From Tychonema sp. LEGE 07203 (GTDB taxonomy: Bacteria > Cyanobacteriota > Cyanobacteriia > Cyanobacteriales > Microcoleaceae), in contig NZ_JADEXD010000044.1 of the NCBI RefSeq assembly GCF_015207285.1, positions 1 through 41,876 on the forward strand: DNA of 41,876 nucleotides. Reading direction: 5' to 3'. This document shows, piece after piece, positions 17,385 through 25,847 of the stretch. A program made the translations under genes and the position numbers. The notes under the pieces were generated by a model. That model was given only the letters and a program-made list of their open reading frames with translations. It searched no databases and had not been told where the DNA came from. Positions within the stretch are counted from its first letter, which is position 1. Every line of letters starts with the position of its first letter.

Positions 17385-17651
17385 TCAGGCGATTTTTTTA
17401 CGGGGGGGGGTAAAACTGAAATTCTTTAATTTGGGGCTAAAATTGATGGATTTGGAGAGGATTGCGGTGTCTGCGGGGTTATTGTTAAAACTGTCTGGAA
17501 GTTCGGGGAGTGCTGGTTCTGGGGTAGGGCTGCTAAGGGCTTGAGGATTGAGTGAGTTGTCGGTGTTTATGTCAAATTCTGGTATTAAGGTCGTTTCACC
17601 GATAGGGAATGGCTCTTGACTGTTGAAGGGAGATTTATTGGAAAATTTCAT
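17385..17651 (-). CDS. N-terminal piece of the giant gene, frameshifted
   Basis: This 88-codon frame starts at an ATG (MKFSNKSPFNSQEPF) and ends KLKNFSFTPPRKKIA. Its last 12 codons overlap the upstream extension of the large frame, where the +1 frame continues VKKSPEFDTLTGEPANE into the sequence that leads to GSNVLADNF. The two frames meet at a run of nine C (coding strand). With eight C the reading frame would pass from FTPP to VKKSPEFD and give a single protein of 1,860 residues. The sequence before the start has no Shine-Dalgarno I can point to. Alternatives: a true frameshift in a decayed gene, phase variation, or a sequencing/assembly error in the homopolymer. Confidence 0.75.
   Translation of the reverse strand: MKFSNKSPFNSQEPFPIGETTLIPEFDINTDNSLNPQALSSPTPEPALPELPDSFNNNPADTAILSKSINFSPKLKNFSFTPPRKKIA
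17402..17410. other. Nine-G homopolymer (C9 on coding strand)
   Basis: A run of nine G on the plus strand within the N-terminal part of the giant gene. Changing it by one base restores the frame between the two pieces. Confidence 0.9.
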
Positions 17652-17938
17652 AAGATGCGAACAAGCGATACAGTAACTTGTGATTCTTAGTATCTCACCA
17701 TAATAAAATTGTTTCTGTCAAGCTGTTGAGGCAGAAATGTGGATTTTTGTTATAAAAGTTTACATGGTGTTTGAGATGCCTGGTACGATCGCCCTTAATT
17801 AGGCAAATACAATCTCGATCGTCCCGTAATATCGTTATGATTTAACCGCAGAGAGCGCAGAGGGCACAGAGAGAGAATAGAGAGATGAATACAGGACGAT
17901 GTTACCGGATTCGATCTAAGTAAGCAATTGCAGCATAG
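17652..17938. other. AT-rich gap upstream of the giant gene
   Basis: Contains the presumed promoter for the giant gene (minus) and the end of the membrane-protein gene at 17939. Noted: a CGCAGAGAGCGCAGAG-type low-complexity run near 17842. No coding frame. Confidence 0.4.
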
Positions 17939-18523
17939 TTAAGAACTAGAAACTAAAGAACGAATGTAAAAAGACGCGGCTCCAATTAAGTAAAAACCGT
18001 TCACCAAAATCAACAATGCTTTCCCAATATAAGAGTGAACAAAACCAAAAGCGCGGAAAGTAGACAGCAGCACTAACAGCATTTCCACCACAGAAACAAT
18101 TGACCCGTAGTGCTTTCTATCCCAATAAGAAAACAAACTGATAAAACGGTAATTGCTGAACGGAAAAAAGTGTCGGTGAGCGTCGTCGTTGTGGACTGGC
18201 AAATCTCCCAGAGAGTGCAGTATCATGCTGAGAAACAGAATTTGCACGCTTTGCCAGCCGAAGTAATAAGCAATTAGCCAACCAATAACCGCTAGGGGAA
18301 TTGAATGAAACAGCGCCACAATATTCTGGACAAAAGGCTCGTAATATGCTTTTGACCAAATTGTAGCTTCCGGCAAACGAGCAATGTATTTCGCCCAAAA
18401 GTAAAATAAAAATATTGGAATGTCGGGTAAAATTCCGCCCGTAACGATGAGTAAATTCAACTCAGAATGCTGGGTTCTACCGAGAATGGCGAGATTGATA
18501 ATTGCGTGGCTGGGAGTTTTCAT
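17939..18523 (-). CDS. Membrane-bound metal-dependent hydrolase-like protein (DUF457/YdjM-like)
   Basis: A 194-residue polytopic membrane protein. It opens MKTPSHAIINLAILGRT with an early His, as in the YdjM/DUF457 group, then has LPDIPIFLFYFWAKYI (a first D pair), a hydrophobic helix IVALFHSIPLAVIGWLIAYY, a second His/Asp block ILHSLGDLPVHNDDAHRHFF and the segment SYWDRKHYGSIVSVVEML that contains another His. These His/Asp positions would bind a divalent metal. The rest is hydrophobic. Members are often annotated as membrane-bound metal-dependent hydrolases with unknown substrate. The ATG start directly precedes the GTAAGGTGCGTCAAC-type repeat, so its promoter overlaps that repeat. Confidence 0.7.
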   Translation of the reverse strand: MKTPSHAIINLAILGRTQHSELNLLIVTGGILPDIPIFLFYFWAKYIARLPEATIWSKAYYEPFVQNIVALFHSIPLAVIGWLIAYYFGWQSVQILFLSMILHSLGDLPVHNDDAHRHFFPFSNYRFISLFSYWDRKHYGSIVSVVEMLLVLLSTFRAFGFVHSYIGKALLILVNGFYLIGAASFYIRSLVSSS

Positions 18524-18526
18524 GAG

Positions 18527-18588
18527 TAAGGTGCGTCAACTAGGATTATCTTATTCATAATTAATCAGATATTAGTTGACGCACCCTA
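18527..18588. repeat. TAAGGTGCGTCAACTA...GACGCACCCTAG palindromic element
   Basis: A 62-bp element with inverted ends (AAGGTGCGTCAACTA and TAGTTGACGCACCCT) around an AT-rich core. Its ends match those of the elements near 9442 and 10427-10566, but the core differs. It sits between the divergent upstream region of 17939 and the trxA stop. Confidence 0.75.
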
Positions 18589-18610
18589 GGTGTGAGATAA
18601 TTGGCTGTGG

Positions 18611-19766
<1,156 letters not shown>

Positions 19767-19783
19767 ATTTGGGGATTTTTTTT

Positions 19784-19823
19784 AACCGCAGATGCACGCG
19801 GATGAAAGCGGATATCTGCGGTT
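19784..19823. terminator. Hairpin after fabG
   Basis: AACCGCAGAT and ATCTGCGGTT form a perfect 10-bp stem around a 20-base loop, 18 bp after the fabG stop. No T run follows, so it may be a dispersed repeat as well as a transcript end. Confidence 0.5.
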
Positions 19824-19871
19824 GAATTGTGAAGTTAAACTCAGAGTTTCACTTGCAATTGTTTGAGCAGT

Positions 19872-20258
19872 TTAATTAGCGATATTGATTGCCTGGGAAC
19901 CAGTTAAAGAGTTAGTTGCAGTTGTAGAGCGTGCATTGTGCACCTTACTTTGACAAAATTCTTCAAATAGCTGAAAAAAAATATCGAGCGCATCTCTCTC
20001 ATCTTGAGAAAAGAATAGAATTATATTCGCCCATGACTGAGATGAGTCGATATTAAATTTTTTCTGTATCCAATCTTGAAATCCATCTAGAATATTTTCT
20101 TCTTGTAGAGGTAAGCCAAGCTGGTACTGTGCCACATTATATCCAGACAAAAAAGCCTGAAGACAACTAATTGACGGTTTGCCCAAATACACTGAAGGTT
20201 TATTCTTGATTTTTTTGAGAATATCGGAGAGATTATCCATATAGACTACCCGTTGCAT
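19872..20258 (-). CDS. Probable immunity partner of the papain-fold toxin
   Basis: A 128-residue protein (or 122 residues from the ATG at MDNLSDILKK), mostly helical. KPSVYLGKPSISCLQAFLSGY is a distinctive short block, followed by QDWIQKKFNIDSSQSW and a DE-rich segment. I have no named family for it. It follows the toxin gene by 26 bp on the same strand, as immunity genes follow toxin genes. Its last 20 or so residues (KVHNARSTTATNSL onwards) are coded by a GTAAGGTGCACAATGCAC-type palindrome and look like an added tail. Role in immunity is inference from position. Confidence 0.55.
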   Translation of the reverse strand: MQRVVYMDNLSDILKKIKNKPSVYLGKPSISCLQAFLSGYNVAQYQLGLPLQEENILDGFQDWIQKKFNIDSSQSWANIILFFSQDERDALDIFFQLFEEFCQSKVHNARSTTATNSLTGSQAINIAN

Positions 20259-20284
20259 AATTGATCAAAAAATGTCTTGGTCTC

Positions 20285-20665
20285 TTAAAACTCTGTTTGT
20301 GTCACTACAAACTCTCCATTAAAATCTTCTACAAGAAGTCCGCCAAAACTCTTGAGCCAATCATCTTTAGGGATTCCATTAGGATATAGGTTATCGAACA
20401 CTGTTTCAAGTGTTCCTAATTCTGTGGACATCTCCACAAGCACACCTTGATGAAAACCATTTGTGGAGATTTGGCGATCGCTCCCCACTGGATTGGTAAT
20501 AATTGAAAATGGGAGCCTGTCGGGGACTGTGCTAATTCTTATTATCTTACCCTTAATTTCCTGTTTGGTCAAGTAATTTTGTATGGCTTGAGAACAGGAA
20601 ACACATTGAAAATTTCTATATTTTTTAGCAATCTGCTTGAGTTCATCAAGTTGCTCCTTATTCAT
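20285..20665 (-). CDS. Stand-alone papain-fold toxin domain protein (Tox-PL-2-like)
   Basis: A 126-residue protein with features of papain-fold toxins: FQCVSCSQAIQNYL at residues 19-32 gives the candidate catalytic cysteine (Cys21 or Cys24), ISTNGFHQGVLVEM gives the His at 72, and ETVFDNLYPNGIPKDDWLK gives the Asp/Asn at 91-92. It would act as a cysteine protease or related hydrolase. The domain usually sits at the C-terminus of large secreted polymorphic toxins; here it is alone and without a signal peptide or trafficking domain. The likely immunity gene lies directly downstream. Whether it is active alone is unknown. Confidence 0.65.
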   Translation of the reverse strand: MNKEQLDELKQIAKKYRNFQCVSCSQAIQNYLTKQEIKGKIIRISTVPDRLPFSIITNPVGSDRQISTNGFHQGVLVEMSTELGTLETVFDNLYPNGIPKDDWLKSFGGLLVEDFNGEFVVTQTEF

Positions 20666-20721
20666 GATTTTATGACAAGCATACAGGTAGAGTATAACAC
20701 CTTTCTTTCAGGAGGAAAACC

Positions 20722-20757
20722 ATGACTTGCTTTAGTCCTAATGAGGAGAAAAAGTAG
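20722..20757 (+). CDS. Possible 11-residue ORF with strong ribosome binding site
   Basis: MTCFSPNEEKK, twelve codons including the stop, starts seven bases after a full AGGAGG. Such a strong site in a cyanobacterium is unusual and hints that the peptide is translated, perhaps as a leader or a decayed gene start. No gene follows on the same strand, so the evidence for a real gene is weak. Confidence 0.25.
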   Translation: MTCFSPNEEKK

Positions 20758-20767
20758 TGCGTGACTT

Positions 20768-21823
20768 TTAACTCCAAATTTTCCTAATCCAATTGTACAC
20801 CGCAGCAGATAAAGCCCGTAACTTATTTACAAAAATTTGCCAAATTGAAACTTTTCTTACCTCAAATAAATCTTCTATTTCCACGGGCAGCGGCGGCATT
20901 CCGACTACTTCATAGAGCGGATATTCGCCGCTTTTTCCCGGAATTTCAACTAATACGCATTGATTGACGATCGCCAATTCCTTGACTTCCTGATAAGTCT
21001 CCTCGGAAATCAACAAACTCGTTCCTACTTGCTTGTTCGCAGCCTCGATCCTGCTGGCAAAATTCACCGCATCTCCGATCGCCGTAACTGTCTGACTGTT
21101 CGACGCACCCAAATTCCCCACCACCGCCAAACCGCAGTGAATCCCAATACCAATCCGCAATCGGTGACGGTATAAAGTCTCAAAATAGGGATTGAGTTTA
21201 TCCAATTCCTCCAGCATCTCCACCCCAGCCCTCACTGCTTGTTCCGCCGCCTTTTCGGGATTTTCTAACCCAAACAGCGCCATGAAACCGTCTCCCATAT
21301 AATTATTAATCATCCCACCATTCTTATTGATTACAAAACCCATTTTCTGGAAATAGCGATTTAAAATATAAATTACGTCGTAGGGTAGCAGCGATTCTGC
21401 AAACGCAGTAAACCCTCGAATATCGGCAAACAAAATTGCAATTTTTTTCTCGTGCCCCACAGGTGCAGAAATCAACTTTCCCACCATTTGATCGTTAAAT
21501 GCTTCCAAGTCTTCAGAATCGATCGCCAATCTCCGCAAAATCACTTTCCCGCCAGCAATCTGTGTCTGACAAGCTAGCCTAATTTCCGGTTCTAAACGCA
21601 ATTTTTTTGCAAGTTCCTCTTCCGGCGAAGTACGCGGAGAGCAAAACTCCAAACCTTCGACAATCAAGACGCGGCAAGTCGAACACCGGGCGCTACCGCC
21701 GCAGATGTGGGTGTGGGGAATGCCGGCACTGAGGGAAGCTTCGAGAATTATATCGTCGTCGTCTATCTCGATCGTGCGATCGTCCGGCAGATAGTGAATG
21801 TGCGGCATCTGTGGCATCTCCAA
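20768..21823 (-). CDS. Ferredoxin-domain/class III nucleotide cyclase fusion
   Basis: A 351-residue protein. Residues 1-100 form a [2Fe-2S] ferredoxin-type domain with Cys41, Cys47, Cys50 (CGGSARCSTC) and Cys85 (ACQ), so the usual four ligands are present. Residues 123-310 form a class III adenylate/guanylate cyclase domain: metal Asp134 in LFADIRGFTAFAE, Asp178 in NNYMGDG, and Asn254/Arg258 in AIGDAVNFASRIE for the transition state. Which nucleotide is used cannot be settled by eye. A redox-responsive cyclase is a reasonable inference. An alternative start is MPHIHYL. The C-terminus ends in a basic helix (LRALSAAVYNWIRKIWS). Confidence 0.85.
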   Translation of the reverse strand: MEMPQMPHIHYLPDDRTIEIDDDDIILEASLSAGIPHTHICGGSARCSTCRVLIVEGLEFCSPRTSPEEELAKKLRLEPEIRLACQTQIAGGKVILRRLAIDSEDLEAFNDQMVGKLISAPVGHEKKIAILFADIRGFTAFAESLLPYDVIYILNRYFQKMGFVINKNGGMINNYMGDGFMALFGLENPEKAAEQAVRAGVEMLEELDKLNPYFETLYRHRLRIGIGIHCGLAVVGNLGASNSQTVTAIGDAVNFASRIEAANKQVGTSLLISEETYQEVKELAIVNQCVLVEIPGKSGEYPLYEVVGMPPLPVEIEDLFEVRKVSIWQIFVNKLRALSAAVYNWIRKIWS

Positions 21824-22296
21824 CCTGAATAGCGCGAGAAATCTCGCTCAAATCTGCGATCGCAATCAACCGGTGCGATGCCAACCCAATTTTTCAAACT
21901 CTTTTCTATATGCCCTGATTTCTTAACTGTATCAGGATTTTCTCTTATTTTCCGAACTCAACCGCCAAACTGAGGCCCGATACGGGACATTCAGAAAACG
22001 ATCGCCTCACTCGATCGCTATTAGATCGCCAACTTCTTCAAGAAGTCGCAGAGTTGGGAGTTCTGTTTTCTAGCGTTACTTTTATTGACAAAATTAAATT
22101 ATTCTTAATAGTTTGATACGAGCTGAAAGGCTGATAAATTCGTTGCCTAATCCGACCTTTCAGCCACATATTTTTATATTTTAGCAGGCTTTAGTTACTA
22201 AAACCTTAATTAGTAATAGTTTCAGGTTTTTGACCCTATAACGACCAGCAAATTTTTGTGAGATAGAATAGCAGCATCTTTAAAAACAGTATAAAC
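21824..22296. promoter_or_regulatory. 473-bp region upstream of the methyltransferase gene
   Basis: No gene. GCTGAAAGG (22122) and CCTTTCAGC (22156) form a 9-bp stem, followed by TTTTTATATTTT, so it can act as an intrinsic terminator or attenuator. A promoter-like pair TTGTGA and TAGAAT is near 22255-22270, just before the gene start at 22297. HIP1-like AACGATCGCC near 21998. Confidence 0.45.
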
Positions 22297-23430
22297 ATGA
22301 GTTCATCAACAGTTCTACAAAGCATCGAAAAACACATCCCTATCGTGGGAGATGTACACACCAAAAGCCCGATCGCCTACCGAGCAACTCGCTTCGCAGT
22401 CAGTGCAGTTAACGCGGTGCAAATGGCAGTAGCAGAGTCTTATATCAACGGTTTAGAAGTACCTGATTCTGTATTGCGAGGTCTTTTTGATACCTGTATG
22501 CCCGTCTTTTTTAAGTATTTTCCCTCCCTCCTCGCACCCTACGAATGGGTACTCACAGAAACAGAGCATACAGCCGAAGGCCCGCGAGATTTAATGAAAA
22601 TTCAGTACGACTTGCCTCAAGCCATGCTGAATCCGATGTTAGGTGACGGCCAACTCATTTATCCTAAATACAGCATGGGGTTGTGGGAAAAAGGAGCCGC
22701 CAATCTCGAACAAGCACAAATGCAGATGATTGATGATGTCATTGAAAAGCTACAGATACAAGATGGCGACAATATTTTAGACTTTGGCTGCGGTTGGGGC
22801 TGCGTTCCCAATTACATTCTTTCCAAATTCCCCAATGTCCAGTTTACCGGCATTAACTTGAGCCACCACCAATGCGAGTATATGCGGCACAAGATGCAAG
22901 ACCCCGAAAGCTACCTTAGTTCCGGTCGATTTACCCTATATGAAGGCGATTTGAACGACACCAACTTCGCGACCAAATTTGACACAATTCTCTCCATCGG
23001 AGTTTTTGAGCATATAGGCAATTTAAGGAAAGCTTTCCAAAAACTGGCATCTTTCCTGAAGGATAACGGCAAAGTTTTCATTCACATCATCACAGTTCGC
23101 ACCCCCAACAATATATCCAGCGTTTTCACCCACAAATACATTTTTCCCCACGGCCGTTACTGGAAATACGATGCCGTGCCCAGCCACAACCAAGACCTCA
23201 AAACCATAAAAAGCTGGTATCTCAACGGATACAATTACTCCACAACCTTTGCTAACTGGCTGAAAAACTTTGACGATTCTCAGGCAACAGTCAAAGATTT
23301 AGACTACGGCATCGACTATGCCAAATTCCGCCGCATCTGGCGGTTTTACTTGATGTGGTTTGTGGCTAATTTCGCGAGTTGCGACGGCGAATATAACGGC
23401 AACGGTCAATATTTAATGGTTCGTGCCTAA
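22297..23430 (+). CDS. CFA-synthase-like SAM-dependent methyltransferase
   Basis: A 377-residue protein of the cyclopropane-fatty-acyl-phospholipid synthase/mycolic acid cyclopropane synthase superfamily. QYDLPQAMLNPML (about 103-115) and YPKYSMGLWEKG with LEQAQ (about 122-141) are the family's substrate-loop features. The SAM loop is ILDFGCGWGCVPNYIL at about 160-175, and the family motif SIGVFEHIGN comes later at about 231-240. The long N-terminal region (1-100) is not typical of CFA synthases and fits the coclaurine N-methyltransferase-like branch. It could therefore cyclopropanate, methylate an acyl chain or methylate an amine. It is about 590 bp from lipoxygenase on the same strand. Confidence 0.8.
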   Translation: MSSSTVLQSIEKHIPIVGDVHTKSPIAYRATRFAVSAVNAVQMAVAESYINGLEVPDSVLRGLFDTCMPVFFKYFPSLLAPYEWVLTETEHTAEGPRDLMKIQYDLPQAMLNPMLGDGQLIYPKYSMGLWEKGAANLEQAQMQMIDDVIEKLQIQDGDNILDFGCGWGCVPNYILSKFPNVQFTGINLSHHQCEYMRHKMQDPESYLSSGRFTLYEGDLNDTNFATKFDTILSIGVFEHIGNLRKAFQKLASFLKDNGKVFIHIITVRTPNNISSVFTHKYIFPHGRYWKYDAVPSHNQDLKTIKSWYLNGYNYSTTFANWLKNFDDSQATVKDLDYGIDYAKFRRIWRFYLMWFVANFASCDGEYNGNGQYLMVRA

Positions 23431-23467
23431 TCGCTCATCTGCAGACAAAGCTCAAATAAACTGAACA

Positions 23468-23506
23468 TCCAGAACCTAGACTTTTTTAAGAAGTCTGGGT
23501 TCTGGA
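23468..23506 (+). terminator. 16-bp hairpin after the methyltransferase gene
   Basis: TCCAGAACCTAGACTT and AAGTCTGGGTTCTGGA pair over 16 bp with one G-T pair. It begins 38 bp after the stop. The loop is T-rich rather than the following sequence, so it could be a terminator or one of the dispersed palindromes. Confidence 0.55.
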
Positions 23507-23729
23507 TTGCCAGCTACTTATCAGGAGACTGAAACCGCCCTGTGTGGATTTAGGGCGATCGAGAAGTGTTGCTCTTTTTTGAGGAATTTGTGATAGTTGA
23601 AAAAAGTCCGGAATAGAATTTTTGATCGGCGAACAATCAATATATCAAGTTTTATTCTAAGGACGCAAGAGTTCTTCAACTCCATCCTTTATCTGTAGCG
23701 ATCGTATCTGAGATTTGATCTCGTTTCTG

Positions 23730-23978
23730 GTTGCCTCGGAATAATAAAATCGAGTCAACAGTCATTAGTTATTAGTCATTAGTCATTAGTCAGTAGTTGT
23801 TGGAAATTGGTTATTAGTTATTGGTTATTGGTTACTTGCTACGAATTCCCAATCCCTCCGCAACGCTAGAGTCCAATTCTCAATTCCCAATAACAGTCAA
23901 CAGTCAACAGTCAACAGTCAACAGTCAACAGTCAACAATCAACAGTCATGTTTGAGTGCAACCAAAATTGATATGACT
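23730..23978. repeat. Composite repeat element, left copy (flanks lipoxygenase-desaturase)
   Basis: A 249-bp element: a 32-bp left block (GAATAATAAAATCGAGTCAA inside it), then a changing core of ATTAGTC and GTCAACA heptamers, and a 33-bp right block (TCATGTTTGAGTGCAACC, then AATTGATAT). The right copy at 27204 keeps both blocks with two and three mismatches. The right block reaches into the 5' end of the longest lipoxygenase frame. Confidence 0.8.
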
Positions 23979-24017
23979 ACTAAAAAAAGGGTTATTTTTA
24001 GACAGCAGGCAAACAAT

Positions 24018-25721
24018 ATGAAACCTTTCCTTCCTCAAGACGACCCGAACCAAGAACAGCGCAAAGATTCCTTAAATCGCCAGCAAAAAGCTTATCAGTT
24101 TGACTATGAGAGTTTATCACCTTTGGCATTATTGAAAAATGTGCCACCAGTCGAGAACTTTTCGAGCAAGTATCTTGCAGAGCGGATCTTAGCAACATCG
24201 GAACTTCCAGCAAATATGCTGGCAGCCGATTCGAGAACTTTTCTCGATCCTCTCGACGAACTCCAAGACTATGAAGACTTTTTTACTCGGCTGCCGCTAC
24301 CTGCAGTTGCCAAAATTTACCAAACCGATCGCTCTTTTGCAGAACAGCGCCTGTCTGGAGCAAATCCGATGGTACTTCGCCTCTTAGATGCGAGCGATCC
24401 TCGGGCACAAACACTGACGGATCTTTCTAATTTGCACCCATTATTCGATCGGCGCCAAGAGTTGCAGGACAATAACATTTACATTGCCGATTATACGGGT
24501 ACTGACGAGCACTATCGCGCGCCTGCTCTCGTTGGAGGCGGAACCTATGAAAAAGGCAGAAAATACTTGCCGAAACCGCGGGCTTTTTTCGCTTGGCGGT
24601 GGACGGGAGTCGGCGATCGCGGTGAAATGACACCTATTGCTATCCAACTAGATCCGAACCCCGGCAGCCATGTCTACACTCCATTAGATCCTCCTGTCGA
24701 TTGGCTGTTTGCGAAACTCTGCGTGCAAGTGGCAGATGCCAATCACCACGAAATGAGCTCGCATTTAGGTCGAACTCATTTGGTTATGGAGCCAATTGCG
24801 ATCGTCACCGCCCGACAGTTGGCCCAAAATCACCCGCTGAGCCTGCTGCTGAAACCGCACTTTCGCTTTATGTTGACCAACAACGATCTGGCACGTTCTC
24901 GATTGATCAATCCCGGCGGGCCCGTCGATGAATTGCTAGGCGGCACCTTGGCTGAGTCAATGGAATTGGCTAGAGAGGCGTGCAGTACGTGGAGTCTCGA
25001 TGAATTTGCCTTGCCCGCCGAACTGAAAAATCGGGGAATGGATGATCCCAATCAACTGCCTCACTATCCTTACCGAGATGATGGATTGTTGCTTTGGGAT
25101 GCGATCGAAACCTTTGTATCGGGCTATCTTAAATTCTTTTACCCGACGGAGGGGGCGATCGCCCAAGATGTGGAACTGCAAACCTGGGCCCAAGAATTAA
25201 CCTCTCAGACAGGCGGTAAAGTCAAAGGAATGCCAGCCAACATCAACACAGTTGAACAATTAATTGCAATTGTCACAACTATAATTTTTACCTGTGGCCC
25301 GCAGCATTCAGCAGTCAATTTTCCCCAGTATGAATACATGAGTTTTGCAGCTAATATGCCCTTGGCCGCCTACCGGGACATTCCTAGGATTACCGCTTCG
25401 GGCAATCTAGAAGTAATTACAGAAAATGACATTTTACGGTTGCTTCCTCCGTACAAACGAGCGGCCAATCAACTGCAAATTCTGTTTATTTTGTCAGCTT
25501 ATCGATATGACCGTTTGGGTTATTACGATAAATCTTTCCGCGAACTTTACCGGATGAGCTTCGATGAAGTTTTTGCGGGAACCCCGATCCAATTTTTAGC
25601 GAGACAGTTCCAGCAAAATTTGAATATGGCCGAACAAAGGATTGATGCCAACAATCAAAAACGGGTAATCCCTTATTTTGCTGTCAAGCCTTCTTTGGTA
25701 CTCAATAGCATCAGTATGTAA
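24018..25721 (+). CDS. Lipoxygenase (mini-LOX without PLAT domain)
   Basis: A 567-residue enzyme from the ATG at MKPFLPQDDPNQ, which would dioxygenate polyunsaturated fatty acids to hydroperoxides. The frame continues upstream to 23952, but that part is inside a repeat, so the later ATG is chosen. Counting from 23952, iron ligands are His266 and His271 (HEMSSH), His452 and Asn456 (HSAVNF) and the C-terminal carboxylate. The final residue is Met589, ending NSISM where other lipoxygenases end in Ile. FAKLCVQVADANHHE and PLSLLLKPHFRFMLTN are family blocks; NPGGPVDELLG lies at the region that sets stereochemistry. No PLAT domain is present. Regio- and stereospecificity cannot be read by eye. It converges on a desaturase gene. 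Confidence 0.9.
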   Translation: MKPFLPQDDPNQEQRKDSLNRQQKAYQFDYESLSPLALLKNVPPVENFSSKYLAERILATSELPANMLAADSRTFLDPLDELQDYEDFFTRLPLPAVAKIYQTDRSFAEQRLSGANPMVLRLLDASDPRAQTLTDLSNLHPLFDRRQELQDNNIYIADYTGTDEHYRAPALVGGGTYEKGRKYLPKPRAFFAWRWTGVGDRGEMTPIAIQLDPNPGSHVYTPLDPPVDWLFAKLCVQVADANHHEMSSHLGRTHLVMEPIAIVTARQLAQNHPLSLLLKPHFRFMLTNNDLARSRLINPGGPVDELLGGTLAESMELAREACSTWSLDEFALPAELKNRGMDDPNQLPHYPYRDDGLLLWDAIETFVSGYLKFFYPTEGAIAQDVELQTWAQELTSQTGGKVKGMPANINTVEQLIAIVTTIIFTCGPQHSAVNFPQYEYMSFAANMPLAAYRDIPRITASGNLEVITENDILRLLPPYKRAANQLQILFILSAYRYDRLGYYDKSFRELYRMSFDEVFAGTPIQFLARQFQQNLNMAEQRIDANNQKRVIPYFAVKPSLVLNSISM

Positions 25722-25734
25722 AAGTGTATTTTTT

Positions 25735-25757
25735 GGGTTGGGCGAGACGCCCAACCC
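25735..25757. terminator. 10-bp hairpin after lipoxygenase gene
   Basis: GGGTTGGGCG, AGA, CGCCCAACCC: a perfect 10-bp stem, 13 bp after the stop. Strong, but no T run. It lies between two convergent genes. Confidence 0.65.
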
Positions 25758-25788
25758 CTACTCCCCAAAATACAATTCATTGTTTGTG

Positions 25789-25810
25789 GAACAGGCTAGA
25801 AAGCCTGTTC
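25789..25810 (-). terminator. 9-bp hairpin after the desaturase gene
   Basis: GAACAGGCT, AGAA, AGCCTGTTC: a perfect 9-bp stem, 38 bp past the desaturase stop when read on the minus strand. No T run. With the hairpin at 25735 it separates the convergent transcripts. Confidence 0.6.
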
Positions 25811-25847
25811 TTAAACAGGGTGCAAGATGTGGCTCCAATGCGAATTC

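Noticed and set aside
23760-23947. Regular repeats considered as a CRISPR array
   Set aside because: The units are 7 bp tandem repeats without spacers; no cas genes are present.
24018-25721. Lipoxygenase considered as an animal-type haem peroxidase/dioxygenase
   Set aside because: HEMSSH, HSAVNF and the NSIS end are the non-haem iron ligands of lipoxygenases.
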